From Eubacteriales Family XIII. Incertae Sedis bacterium (GTDB lineage: Bacteria; Bacillota; Clostridia; Peptostreptococcales; Anaerovoracaceae), in NCBI GenBank assembly GCA_031269205.1, contig JAISZM010000108.1:1-25005 (forward strand): a stretch of DNA of 25,005 nucleotides, read 5' to 3'. Shown here in pieces: positions 15,918-24,172 of this stretch. The stretch's first letter is position 1. Each line of letters starts with the position of its first letter. The translations under genes were made by a program, and so were the position numbers. The notes under the pieces were generated by a model. The model worked only from the letters and a program-made list of their open reading frames with translations. It did no database searches and had not been told where the DNA came from.

Positions 15918-17057
15918 CTAAAACGCGCCTCCTTCATCGTCAAACGAATAGTACGCCACCTGTACGGTGAGACGCCACGCTTCTGCACCGCCTTCTTCGA
16001 CATTCACGCGAGTGCCCTTTTCGCTGACGCTCATGCGGCGGCTCTCGTTGACAAGCCGAGCCTTCTCCACGAAGGCTTCGGGGTTCGTCGTCGTGTATTC
16101 GACGACGAGTCCGTCCGCGTCCTCAAGCGCTATCGCGCCTACGACACCGTCGTTCAGCAGGTTGGCGTTCAGATATGCGAGCAGTTCCCCGTATCCCGTT
16201 TTATACCCGGCGAGCGGACGTTTCTCTTCGTTCACGGAGGAGAGCAGATAGTCCGGTTTCAGGGATTGTTCTATCAAGATATCCTCCTCACGAACTTCTT
16301 CCAGACGCTTCTGCAGATCGCGGGACTTTTGGAGCATTTCGTAATAGCGCTCGTTGTCGCCGCTGACGTTCGCGATATAGCGGGAAGTCTCCGCTTCCGC
16401 GCGGGCAGCCTGCACGGGCGGGAGCAGGACGACAAAGGCGGCGACGGCGACGGCGCAGGCGCAGAGGACGGCCGTCACGCGTCCGAACCTGCGATTTTCG
16501 CGGCCTCCGTAGGTGAGATCCGGCAGGGATGGGTCGGATTGCCCTGGGTTCGCGAGGGACGCGTAGGACGCGTAGACCACCAAGTATCCGTGTTTTTTTA
16601 ACCCCTTCGCGAGTTTCTCGAGGAAATCGTAGCGCGCGCCGTACACGGCGCACGTCATGAGACCGTCCGAAACACCGAGTTTGACATCCTCGATGATGTA
16701 CGAGGGCGCCTCATCTCCGAGCGCCCGGTCTATGGCGATGTTCCTCTGTACGGCGCGCAGATTCGAGGCGTCCGGGTTGACCTTGTATTCTTCGTAGAAG
16801 GCAGCGCCCGTTCCGAGAAGCAATCCGACGCCGCCCCTTTCCACGCCGCATCGCGCGAGGCTTGACGCGACGAAATCGGCGAGCGCGCCGCCGTCCTCGA
16901 TGTTCCCCTCGCCGTCCAGGAGCGTTTCGGGCAGAGAAAACCCGCGCGGTTTCGGGACATCCGCGTCGTTCCGACCGCTCTTTGTCACCCCCACTACGCC
17001 ATCACCTATCGTGACCCATGCGTTCTTACTGCCTGTCTTTAGTATGGATAATATCAT
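15918..17057 (-). CDS. PilM-PilN-like fusion (GspL-like architecture)
   Basis: 379 residues from the ATG at 17057; ATGs at 17090 and 17075 extend it further into ligA, and none has a clear ribosome site, so the start is uncertain. The N-terminal 190 residues begin KNAWVTIGDGVVGV, resembling the first strand-loop of PilM-type actin-like proteins (V-G-I-D-I-G-x-x-x-V-K-V), but the ATPase motifs are degraded. One membrane helix lies at about 192-212, followed by a coiled coil (215-265) and a PilN-like region ending VNVEEGGAEAWRLTVQVAYY. Cytosolic actin-like domain plus one helix plus an extracytoplasmic domain is the GspL plan, here in place of separate pilM and pilN genes. The following PilO-like gene completes the module. 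Confidence 0.6.
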   Translation of the reverse strand: MILSILKTGSKNAWVTIGDGVVGVTKSGRNDADVPKPRGFSLPETLLDGEGNIEDGGALADFVASSLARCGVERGGVGLLLGTGAAFYEEYKVNPDASNLRAVQRNIAIDRALGDEAPSYIIEDVKLGVSDGLMTCAVYGARYDFLEKLAKGLKKHGYLVVYASYASLANPGQSDPSLPDLTYGGRENRRFGRVTAVLCACAVAVAAFVVLLPPVQAARAEAETSRYIANVSGDNERYYEMLQKSRDLQKRLEEVREEDILIEQSLKPDYLLSSVNEEKRPLAGYKTGYGELLAYLNANLLNDGVVGAIALEDADGLVVEYTTTNPEAFVEKARLVNESRRMSVSEKGTRVNVEEGGAEAWRLTVQVAYYSFDDEGGAF

Positions 17058-19122
17058 CGCGTAAAACCATAGCATAGAGTTTCTCATCATGTGTCGTGGA
17101 CGACGGCGGATTCGCGTCGTCGAGCAGCGCGTTCGCCTCCGCCTCGGCGATGATCTTCACGCCGAGCCGCTTCGCGTTCTTGTTTTTCGATGAGGCGGAA
17201 TGGATATCGTTATTGATCAAGTAGTCCGTCTTTGCGCTGATCGCGTCCGTAACCTTGCCTCCCGCGCTCTCTATGCGCGTTTTCAGTTCAGCGCGGTTCG
17301 CGTAGGTGTGAAGGCTGCCTGTGATGACGAAGGTGAGTCCGCCAAGCGGCCCCGCCCCGCCGTTTTTTTCGCTGACCTCGCCCGGGTCGAGCTTCACGAG
17401 GGAGAGTATTTCATCGGCCATGCGGCGATTGCGCTCGTCAGCCCACCACTTCGTGTAGCCGTCGGCGAGCACGGCGCCGATGCCGTCCACCTGTATGAGT
17501 TCGTCGTACGACGCGTTTGTCGTCGCTTCCCAGTCCCCTCCGAACGCTTGGCAGACGACGCGCGCGTTAGCGGCGCCGATGCCGGGTATGCCGAGACTGT
17601 TCAACAACCTCACCCGACTGACCTTCGCTCTGACAGCGTCTGTAGCGGCGATGAGGTTCTCGTAGGACTTCTCGCCGAGGCCCTCCATTTCAACGATGGC
17701 GTCCCTGTGTTCGGAGAGGCGGAAGATGTCGGCAAATTCACGAATGAACCCTGCCGATATGAATTTTTCGAGCGTGGATTCAGACAGCCCTTCTATGTTC
17801 ATCGCCGACCTGCCTACGAAATGCGTGAACGACTTCAACTTCTTCGCGGGACAGTCGGGGTTCGGGCAACGCAACGTTTTGACGCCGTCCGTGTCCTTTA
17901 GCTCCGTGGCCGCGCCGCAGACCGGGCAGGCGGCGGGCGGGCGTTCCGTTCCGCTTCGCGTCAGGTTCTTCGCTATCTGCGGGATGATCATATTCGCCTT
18001 GTAGACGCGGACGACGTCGCCCGCGCCTAAGGCGAGCTCCTCCATGATGCTGATGTTGTGGACGCTGGCGCGGCTGACCGTCGTGCCCTCTATGTCTACG
18101 GGGTCAAAGACGGCGATGGGGTTGATGAGTCCCGTGCGTGAGGCGCTCCACTCGATGTGGCGCAGCGTCGTATCGGCCAGTTCGTCGGCCCATTTGAAAG
18201 CTATCGCGTCGCGCGGAAACTTCGCCGTCCTGCCGAGACTCTCGCCGTAGGCGATGTCGTCGAAGGTGAGCACGAGTCCGTCCGACGGCAGGTCGCTCCG
18301 CGCGGCGCGGTCCGCGAAGTTCTCCACCTCGCCTTCGACGGTCGCGGCGTTCACCTTGCGGTAATCGACCGTCTCGAAGCCCTGCGTTTTCAGAAACCGC
18401 ATCTGCTCCTCGCGGGATGTGAACTTCACGTCCGAGGCGACGAGCGCAAAGGCGTAAAAGCGTACGCGCCTCTCAGCGGTGACCGTGGGGTCGAGCTGGC
18501 GTACGCTGCCGCTCGCGAGGTTTCGCGGGTTCTTGAATTTTGTATCAACATCCTCTATCGCGTCGTTTATCTTTGTGAAATCGGAGTAGCGGATGATGGC
18601 TTCGCCGCGCAGCAGCAGGTCGCCGCCGTAAGGTATGCCGAGCGGCACGTTCGCGATGTTCCTCGCGTTGTTCGTGACGACCTCGCCGATCTCGCCGTCG
18701 CCGCGCGTGACCGCCTTCGAGAGCTTCCCTCCGTCGTACGTGAGCGCTATCGTCAGGCCGTCGAGCTTCCACGAAAGCAGGCCGTCTCTGTCCGCGAGCC
18801 AGACCGCGAGTTCGGCGGGGTCCTTCGTCTTTTCAAGAGAAAGCATGGGTGCGGCGTGGACTTCTTTCGCGAGTTCGGACGCGGGTTCGTAGCCCACCCT
18901 CTGCGTGGGACTGCCCGCGAGCGTGACGCCCGTTTCGGCCTCGAGCTCGGCGAGTTCGTCGTAGAGCCGATCGTACTCGATGTTTGGCATGATCTCGCGG
19001 TTCTCGCCGTAATAAGCTCTGGACGCGTCGGTGAGCAGTAGCGCGAGTTCATTCATGCGCGCGAGTTTATCTCCCTGCGCGGGCTTGCCTATCGCGTTGT
19101 TTGTATCGACCGTGTTCATCAT
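17026..19122 (-). CDS. ligA: NAD+-dependent DNA ligase
   Basis: 698 residues. The adenylation lysine is Lys119 in KLDG; upstream is the NAD-binding Ia region (SRAYYGENREIMPNIEYDRL). The OB domain follows, then a four-Cys zinc finger (CPVCG and CPNPDC), helix-hairpin-helix repeats (EMEGLGEKSYENL, LGIPGIGAANARVV) and a C-terminal BRCT domain starting GGLTFVITGSLHTY. About 30 extra residues follow the usual BRCT end. The ligase seals nicks in replication and repair. There are two adjacent ATGs (19122 and 19119), no Shine-Dalgarno at normal spacing, and an extended -10 just upstream, so a leaderless start at 19119 is possible. Its 3' end overlaps the next gene by at least 32 nt. Confidence 0.97.
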   Translation of the reverse strand: MMNTVDTNNAIGKPAQGDKLARMNELALLLTDASRAYYGENREIMPNIEYDRLYDELAELEAETGVTLAGSPTQRVGYEPASELAKEVHAAPMLSLEKTKDPAELAVWLADRDGLLSWKLDGLTIALTYDGGKLSKAVTRGDGEIGEVVTNNARNIANVPLGIPYGGDLLLRGEAIIRYSDFTKINDAIEDVDTKFKNPRNLASGSVRQLDPTVTAERRVRFYAFALVASDVKFTSREEQMRFLKTQGFETVDYRKVNAATVEGEVENFADRAARSDLPSDGLVLTFDDIAYGESLGRTAKFPRDAIAFKWADELADTTLRHIEWSASRTGLINPIAVFDPVDIEGTTVSRASVHNISIMEELALGAGDVVRVYKANMIIPQIAKNLTRSGTERPPAACPVCGAATELKDTDGVKTLRCPNPDCPAKKLKSFTHFVGRSAMNIEGLSESTLEKFISAGFIREFADIFRLSEHRDAIVEMEGLGEKSYENLIAATDAVRAKVSRVRLLNSLGIPGIGAANARVVCQAFGGDWEATTNASYDELIQVDGIGAVLADGYTKWWADERNRRMADEILSLVKLDPGEVSEKNGGAGPLGGLTFVITGSLHTYANRAELKTRIESAGGKVTDAISAKTDYLINNDIHSASSKNKNAKRLGVKIIAEAEANALLDDANPPSSTTHDEKLYAMVLRDDIIHTKDRQ

Positions 19123-19125
19123 ATT

Positions 19126-19136
19126 ATTTTATCATA
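19126..19136 (-). promoter_or_regulatory. Extended -10 promoter abutting the ligA start codon
   Basis: The minus strand reads TATGA then TAAAAT, a TRTGn extended -10. The hexamer ends 3 nt before the first ATG and 6 nt before the second, so initiation at the normal distance would fall on the start codon. No -35 box is visible. Confidence 0.45.
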
Positions 19137-19291
19137 GAACCCCTTACCGCCGATTTTTTCAGCCGCGCGGCAAGACTTTGCAACGCGGTTTCGGCGACTG
19201 TCCCGGGTATTCTTATCGGCTTTGCGTACTTCAGGTCACTACCCGTTCTTTTCGCGCGATGCCGTCTGCGCCGCCCTGTCGCGCGGTACTA

Positions 19292-19320
19292 TATATATAC
19301 CCCGTGCGGCAATCGCACAA
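19292..19320 (-). promoter_or_regulatory. Weak alternative promoter upstream of ligA
   Basis: TTGTGC (19320-19315) and TATATA (19297-19292) are 17 nt apart on the minus strand. The -10 falls in an alternating TA run, so alignment is ambiguous, and the -35 overlaps a GTGCG/CGCAC inverted repeat. Confidence 0.22.
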
Positions 19321-19425
19321 AACCTACCGAGCCGATAATAATTTCTCGTATAATACGACCGGAATCGCGCGGCGCGGGTCGCGTCGTCGGCGGATCATGG
19401 GGCGGACATGAATCGAAATCCTGGT

Positions 19426-21648
19426 TCAGATTTTCTCCAGCGGCGCGAGATCGGCCGCGAGACGTTTTTTCCCCGCGGCGCCGAACATGACGGTGACCAC
19501 GCGGCCGTCAAACTCGAGGACGAGTCCATCGCCGAACTTGGGATGGCGCACCTCGTCGCCGATGGTGAACGATACGCTTCCGGCGCGGCCGCCTTCGTCG
19601 TCGCGCCTGTGTGCGGTCGCGACCTCGCGCCTGATCTGGTCGATTCGGTCGAAGGGGCGAAATATCTCCGCCGAGGAGTAGCCGTCCTGCGGCCCCATGG
19701 CCTCGTGGAAGTAGCCCGTCGTGTCTGAACCTATCTTGTCCGCGCCCTCGAGAAAGTCCTCGTCTATCTCTCTGAGAAAACGCGACTCTACGGTCTGGTC
19801 GCGGCGTCCGTACAGCGTTCGCTGTTTCGCGCGCACGAGGTAGAGCCGCTCCATCGCGCGCGTCATGCCGACGTAGCAGAGCCGACGCTCCTCGTCCACG
19901 CCGCCGGGCTTCTCGGCGGTGCGTCCCGACGGGAAAAGCCCGTCTTCCATGCCGGGCATGAAGACGACGGGGAATTCGAGTCCCTTCGCGCTATGCAGCG
20001 TCATGAGCGTGACGGCGTTCTCCGAACGGTCGTGATTGTCGATGTCCGAGATGAGCGCTATCTTCTCCATGAACTCGGCGAGCGTGATGTTCGGATCCTC
20101 CGCCTCATATTCCAGTATCACGGTCTTGAACTCGAGTAGGTTTTCTATCCGGCTCTCGGCCTCAACCGTGTTCTGCGCTTCAAGCGCGGGTAGGTAGCCC
20201 GTGTCGATCATGAGACCGTCGTATATCTCGGATATCCCATGGTCGCCGTCCGCGTATCGCTTGATCGCGAGTTCCATGTTTATGATCGATTCGCGCGCGC
20301 GCGCGGACAGACTCATCAGCGCGTCCTCGTCGGCGAAGGCTTCAAAGAGGCTCTGTTCGCTCGCGTCCGCGTAGGCTCTGACCTTCGCGAGGCTCTTCTC
20401 GCCGACACCGCGCTTCGGCTCGTTGATCACGCGCGCCAGAGCCAGATCGTCCGAAGGATTTTGCACGAGCCGCATATACGAGAGCAGATCCTTGATCTCC
20501 TTGCGATCGTAGTACCTGACGCCGCCGAGCACACGGTAAGGTATTTGCGCGACGGAGAGCGCCTCTTCGAACGTGCGCGACTGCGCGTTCGTGCGGTAAA
20601 GTATCGCCATGTCGCGGTAATTGTAACCGTCGCCGGCCAGGCTCGCTATCTCGCGCGCGACGTAGCGCGCCTCGTCCCGCTCGTCCCAGGTCTCTTCGAA
20701 GACTATTTTGGCGCCGCCCTCGCGATCCGTCCACAGCTCCTTGCTCTTGCGCGAGGAATTGTGCGCGATGACCGAGTTCGCGCCGCCGAGGATGTTCGCG
20801 TTCGAGCGGTAGTTTTGCTCGAGCTTGACGACCTTCGCCCCCGGAAAATCCTTCTCGAAGTTCAGTATGTTCGTGATGTCCGCGCCGCGCCACTCGTAGA
20901 TGCATTGGTCGTCGTCCCCGACGACGCATATATTGCCGCGCTCCCCGGCGAGCAGTTTGACGAAGCGGTACTGCATGGGATCCGTGTCCTGATACTCGTC
21001 GACCATGATGTAACGGAACCTGCGGCGGTATTCCTCGAGAGTTTCGGGGCTCTGCTCGAGGAGAAAGACCGCGCGCATGATGAGGTCGCCAAAGTCCATT
21101 GCGTTGTTGCTTTTCAGCGTGTCCTCGTAGAGGCGGTACACGGCGGCGAGACCCTCGTGCAGGATGGACTCCGAGGGCTCGGACTCAAAATCCGAGGCCG
21201 TCCGGCCTTTCTCCTTGCACTTGCTGATCACGCTCAGGACGTAGGCGGGGGCGTATCTCTTCTCGTCGAGGCCGAGCTGCTTCACGCAGTTCCTCGCCAC
21301 CACCTTCTGATCCGTCGGGTCGTAGACCGTGAAGTCCGAGCGGTAGCCGATGAGGTCGGCGTGCCGCCTGAGCACGCGCAGACAGGCCGCGTGGAAGGTC
21401 ATTATCCACATACGCACGCCCGCGCCGACGAGAGCTTCGACGCGATCGCGCATCTCCGCGGCGGCTTTGTTCGTGAACGTGACGGCGAGAATATTGTAGG
21501 GGTCAACGCCCTCGTCCTTGATGAGGTGGGCGATGCGGTGCGTCATAGTGCCCGTCTTGCCCGACCCCGCGCCCGCAAGGATGAGCAGCGGCCCCTCGGT
21601 GTGCAGCGCGGCCTCGCGCTGCATAGGGTTGAGTTTGTCCATATCCAT
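19426..21648 (-). CDS. pcrA: UvrD/PcrA-type superfamily 1 DNA helicase
   Basis: 740 residues, close to the PcrA family length. Walker A is GAGSGKT (26-32), Walker B VDEYQDTDPMQYRF, motif III VVGDDDQCIYEWRGAD, motif IV LEQNYRSN, motif V LMTLHSAKGLEFPVVF and motif VI CYVGMTRAMERLYL. The C-terminal region ends in the Tudor-like segment GDEVRHPKFGDGLVLEF typical of Gram-positive PcrA. It is a 3'-5' helicase for excision repair and for removing proteins and RNA polymerase from DNA. A pcrA-ligA pair on the same strand is the common clostridial and bacillar arrangement. The start ATG has no Shine-Dalgarno and lies 6 nt after an extended -10. Confidence 0.97.
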   Translation of the reverse strand: MDMDKLNPMQREAALHTEGPLLILAGAGSGKTGTMTHRIAHLIKDEGVDPYNILAVTFTNKAAAEMRDRVEALVGAGVRMWIMTFHAACLRVLRRHADLIGYRSDFTVYDPTDQKVVARNCVKQLGLDEKRYAPAYVLSVISKCKEKGRTASDFESEPSESILHEGLAAVYRLYEDTLKSNNAMDFGDLIMRAVFLLEQSPETLEEYRRRFRYIMVDEYQDTDPMQYRFVKLLAGERGNICVVGDDDQCIYEWRGADITNILNFEKDFPGAKVVKLEQNYRSNANILGGANSVIAHNSSRKSKELWTDREGGAKIVFEETWDERDEARYVAREIASLAGDGYNYRDMAILYRTNAQSRTFEEALSVAQIPYRVLGGVRYYDRKEIKDLLSYMRLVQNPSDDLALARVINEPKRGVGEKSLAKVRAYADASEQSLFEAFADEDALMSLSARARESIINMELAIKRYADGDHGISEIYDGLMIDTGYLPALEAQNTVEAESRIENLLEFKTVILEYEAEDPNITLAEFMEKIALISDIDNHDRSENAVTLMTLHSAKGLEFPVVFMPGMEDGLFPSGRTAEKPGGVDEERRLCYVGMTRAMERLYLVRAKQRTLYGRRDQTVESRFLREIDEDFLEGADKIGSDTTGYFHEAMGPQDGYSSAEIFRPFDRIDQIRREVATAHRRDDEGGRAGSVSFTIGDEVRHPKFGDGLVLEFDGRVVTVMFGAAGKKRLAADLAPLEKI

Positions 21649-21654
21649 TACGCT

Positions 21655-21665
21655 ATTTTATCACA
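21655..21665 (-). promoter_or_regulatory. Extended -10 promoter abutting the pcrA start codon
   Basis: The minus strand reads TGTGA then TAAAAT, again TRTGn plus hexamer, ending exactly 6 nt before the ATG at 21648. A TTGGAC lies upstream but at 22 nt, too far for an ordinary -35. Predicts a transcript beginning at or within a base or two of the start codon. Confidence 0.5.
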
Positions 21666-21715
21666 GAGGTCGTTCCGCCTGTGTCCAAGGAGGCCGGGGT
21701 GGGCAACGCAAGCTG

Positions 21716-22216
21716 TTATTCCTCAACTTGCCCGGGGCGCTCGTCGGCGTATTCGGCGGCCTCTTTCCCCGTTATATGTTCGACGTCTATTGCGACGATA
21801 TGCGCTCGCTCGCAGTCGTCTATCGTCTTGCGCTTCTCCTCTTCGGGCCGGTCGCCCGAATACTTTTCGACCAAGACCTCGAAGGCTTTCCGGCGCTCGT
21901 CGCCCTCCGCGACCCTCGCCCTGCCGAAGGCGATGACGCTGCGAAAGTAGGACGTGTATTCCGCGCTCACTATCGTGTCTTCATCCACCGCCGCAAAAGA
22001 TACCTTGGGGTTTCTGTCCAAGGCGTCCATCTTGTGACCGGCCTTCGCCGTGTGAAAATATATCCTGCCGTCGAGATAGACGTAATTGAGGGGGACGGCG
22101 TAAGGATAGCCCTCGTCGCCGAGGCAAGCCATGACGCCGTTCGTACATCTGTCCAAAACCGCGGAGATCTCTTCCTTCGGCAACGACTGCCTGCTCCTCT
22201 TCATTTCCCTGAACAT
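21716..22216 (-). CDS. NimA-like pyridoxamine 5'-phosphate oxidase-fold flavoprotein
   Basis: 166 residues. AAGGAGA precedes the ATG at 22216. The order of motifs, GVMACLGDEGYPYAVPLNYV, IYFHTAKAGHKMDAL and the later SVIAFGRA strand, matches the split-barrel FMN-binding family that includes the 5-nitroimidazole reductase NimA. Members bind FMN or F420 and have varied or unknown roles; nitro-drug reduction is one possibility, but most genomic copies are not tied to resistance. It is divergent from a second PNPOx-fold gene. Confidence 0.85.
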   Translation of the reverse strand: MFREMKRSRQSLPKEEISAVLDRCTNGVMACLGDEGYPYAVPLNYVYLDGRIYFHTAKAGHKMDALDRNPKVSFAAVDEDTIVSAEYTSYFRSVIAFGRARVAEGDERRKAFEVLVEKYSGDRPEEEKRKTIDDCERAHIVAIDVEHITGKEAAEYADERPGQVEE

Positions 22217-22415
22217 AATTTCTCCTTCCCATCATCTCACAAAAAGTTACAATTCAGAGCAGGTCGATGAGGGTCTGAACGGTAACCGCAAAGCAAAAAT
22301 TCAACCACATTAATTATATAATAATAGCCCGCCCATATGATATACTTTAGAAGTCCCCTTATTGATTCACCGATGATACGTCAGATGACATCAGGAATAT
22401 CCTGGAGGAAACGAA
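22217..22415. other. AT-rich divergent promoter region between two flavoprotein genes
   Basis: About 200 nt between divergent starts. It contains an AT block (about 22308-22327) with TATAAT hexamers on both strands (minus strand 22318-22313, plus strand 22317-22322), and the extended -10 at 22336-22346 for the rightward gene. No hairpin or riboswitch is evident to me. Confidence 0.4.
22336..22346 (+). promoter_or_regulatory. Extended -10 promoter of the PNPOx-ccdA-tlpA genes
   Basis: TATGA followed by TATACT, the same TRTGn extended -10 pattern as at ligA, pcrA and the right-end ATPase gene. Transcription would begin near 22353, giving a leader of about 60 nt that includes GGAGGAA seven bases before the ATG at 22416. 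Confidence 0.5.
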
Positions 22416-22814
22416 ATGCAGGAAGTCTATGAATTCTTGAAGAAGTGCAACGTGTATTACCTCGCCACCGTGGACGGCGGCAAGCCGCGCGTGCGGCCCT
22501 TCGGCACGTACCACCTCTACGGCGGCAGACTCTACATCCAGACGGGCAAGTCCAAGGACGTGTCCAAACAGTTGCTCGCGAACCCAAACGTCGAGATAAG
22601 CGCCTTCGACGGCGAGAGCGGCGCGTGGATAAGGATAGCCGCGACGGTCGTCGACGACCCGCGCGTCGAAGCTATACAGTCGATGCTCGACGCCTTTCCC
22701 ATGCTGGAGGGGCGCTACGCGGCCGACGACGGCAACACGCAGGTGCTCTGGCTCAAGGACGCGACGGCGACCATCGAGTCGTTCAGCGGAGAGAAGAAGG
22801 TCGTCAACTTCTGA
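22416..22814 (+). CDS. Small pyridoxamine 5'-phosphate oxidase family flavoprotein
   Basis: 132 residues with a strong GGAGGAA ribosome site. The start EVYEFLKKCNVYYLATVDGG, the strand RVRPFGTYHLYGGRLYIQTG and the NPNVEISAFD segment are typical of the short FMN-binding split-barrel proteins abundant in Clostridia. Physiological role is unknown for most of these. It is followed after 5 nt by ccdA, so it is probably co-transcribed with the thiol-redox genes, which may mean a reductive or detoxifying function. Confidence 0.85.
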   Translation: MQEVYEFLKKCNVYYLATVDGGKPRVRPFGTYHLYGGRLYIQTGKSKDVSKQLLANPNVEISAFDGESGAWIRIAATVVDDPRVEAIQSMLDAFPMLEGRYAADDGNTQVLWLKDATATIESFSGEKKVVNF

Positions 22815-22819
22815 ATCAT

Positions 22820-23485
22820 ATGCAATATGTCCTGCTGTTTCTCGAAGGGATCATCACCTTCATATCGCCCTGCCTTTTGCCCATGCTGCCCATCTACCTC
22901 TCCTATTTCGCGGCGGGCGAAACGGACAGACGGAAGACCCTCATAGGTTCGCTCGGCTTCGTCCTCGGCTTCACCTTGATCTTCGTCGCGATGGGCGCCT
23001 TCATGGGAACCTTCGGTAGGTTGCTGCGCGACTACGCGACGATCCTGAACATCGTGACCGGCGCGGTCGTCATCGTGTTCGGGCTGAACTTCATGGGCGT
23101 TTTCAACATAGGATTCCTGAACAGATCGGGCCGGCAGATCGCGCCCGTCAAAACCCCCGGCTTCCTCTCGTCGCTGCTCTTCGGGGTCGTGTTCTCGGTC
23201 GGCTGGACCCCCTGCGTGGGCGCCTTCCTCGGCTCGGCGCTGCTGACCGCATCCCTCGGCGGCTCCCTGCCGCGCGGCGTCGCCATGCTGCTCGCCTTCT
23301 CGCTGGGTCTCGGGATCCCCTTCGTCGCGAGCGCGCTCCTGCTCGACCGGCTGAAATCCGCGTTCGACTTCATAAAAAGACACTACCGAACCATCACCAT
23401 GTTGTCGGGCGGCCTGCTCATAGTCGTCGGCGTCCTGATGGCGACCGGCCGCATGGCATACTTCCTTTCGCTGTTAAGTTATTAA
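22820..23485 (+). CDS. ccdA: CcdA-type thiol-disulfide electron transporter
   Basis: 221 residues from the ATG at 22820, five bases after the preceding stop; I see no good ribosome site, so translation is probably coupled. Six or so membrane helices. The two redox cysteines are Cys18 in FISPCLLPMLP and Cys132 in VGWTPCVGAF, each in the Pro-flanked context of CcdA/DsbD membrane domains. CcdA carries electrons from cytosolic thioredoxin across the membrane to extracytoplasmic thioredoxin-like proteins. The next gene encodes such a protein, which supports the assignment. No cytochrome c genes are visible nearby. Confidence 0.93.
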   Translation: MQYVLLFLEGIITFISPCLLPMLPIYLSYFAAGETDRRKTLIGSLGFVLGFTLIFVAMGAFMGTFGRLLRDYATILNIVTGAVVIVFGLNFMGVFNIGFLNRSGRQIAPVKTPGFLSSLLFGVVFSVGWTPCVGAFLGSALLTASLGGSLPRGVAMLLAFSLGLGIPFVASALLLDRLKSAFDFIKRHYRTITMLSGGLLIVVGVLMATGRMAYFLSLLSY

Positions 23486-23522
23486 ATAATATGTAATAAT
23501 AATGGAGTGAGAGAGATATGCC

Positions 23523-24152
23523 ATGAATAGAAAGACTAGGACATTGTTGTTGCTTGCCCTGTTCGCCTTGTTTATCGCGGTGGCCGTGTTCGCGTATAAC
23601 ACGCTCGGCAAAGACGTTTTGCCCGGGAATATCGCGGATGTCGCCCCGAGCGAAGGAGAAGCGGCCGGATCGGCCGAACCAGCCGGGTCGGAGCAGGAAG
23701 CGTCCGGATCGGACGGCAGCGGGGAGAGCGAAAAAACAAAGGCACCCGATTTCACGGTCACGGACGGGGCCGGAGATCCCGTGAAGCTGTCGGACCTCGC
23801 GGGCAAGCCCGTCGTGCTGAACTTCTGGGCGAGCTGGTGCCCGCCCTGCAACAGCGAAATGCCCGAGTTCGACGAGGCGTATGCGGAGATCGGAGAAGAC
23901 GTGTCCTTCATGATGGTGGACCTCGTGGACGGACAACGCGAAACGAAGGAAACGGGGACGCAATACATCGAGGAGCAGGGCTTTTCCTTCCCCGTATATT
24001 TTGACACGGAGCAGGAAGCCGCCTACGCATACGGAATAACGTCCATCCCCACAACGATCTTCATAGACAAAGAAGGCTACGTGGTAACAAGCGCGCAAGG
24101 AGCCATAGACGCGGAAACCCTGCGGCAGGGGATCGCGGCGATCACCAAGTAA
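23523..24152 (+). CDS. Membrane-anchored TlpA/ResA-like thioredoxin-fold protein
   Basis: 209 residues. An uncleaved signal anchor (about 7-25) is followed by a low-complexity Glu/Ser/Gly/Ala linker (about 40-73) and a thioredoxin domain. The active site is WCPPC (105-109), and the cis-proline is Pro176 in TSIPTTIF. The KAPDFTVTDGAGDPVKLSDL entry is typical of TlpA/ResA proteins. GAGTGAGAGAG serves as a loose ribosome site. It lies 37 nt after ccdA and is its probable electron acceptor outside the membrane, reducing disulfides in exported proteins. With no cytochrome genes seen, the target is unknown. Confidence 0.92.
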   Translation: MNRKTRTLLLLALFALFIAVAVFAYNTLGKDVLPGNIADVAPSEGEAAGSAEPAGSEQEASGSDGSGESEKTKAPDFTVTDGAGDPVKLSDLAGKPVVLNFWASWCPPCNSEMPEFDEAYAEIGEDVSFMMVDLVDGQRETKETGTQYIEEQGFSFPVYFDTEQEAAYAYGITSIPTTIFIDKEGYVVTSAQGAIDAETLRQGIAAITK

Positions 24153-24172
24153 ACCGCCCGCGCGACACGCAA

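Larger units (their letters stand above)
19123..19425. other. Noncoding gap between pcrA and ligA
   Basis: A 303-nt stretch without a convincing gene on either strand. On the minus strand it holds a hairpin GTGCG/CGCAC (19304-19318), an alternating TA run (19290-19299), an imperfect palindrome centred in TCGTATAATACGA (about 19348-19360) and, at its end, the ligA extended -10. A weak second promoter, TTGTGC-17-TATATA at 19320-19292, could give ligA a leader of about 160 nt. I see no terminator with a T-run after pcrA. Confidence 0.5.

Noticed and set aside
19190..19290. Fragments resembling a c-di-GMP-I (GEMM) riboswitch on the minus strand before ligA: ACAGGGC followed later by ACGCAAAGCC.
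   Set aside because: The two short matches are in the right order and an EAL gene lies in the same operon, but the spacing is about 45 nt instead of about 20, the AAACC element is missing and I cannot draw the required stems. Probably chance; a covariance-model scan would decide.
19348..19360. TCGTATAATACGA palindrome as an operator or plus-strand promoter.
   Set aside because: It contains TATAAT, but there is no -35, no plus-strand gene downstream and no second copy of the palindrome.
20239..21936. A 565-codon open frame on the plus strand opposite pcrA.
   Set aside because: Antisense shadow of a gene with clear helicase motifs; the product is an Arg/Val-rich sequence with no recognisable domain, as expected in GC-rich DNA.
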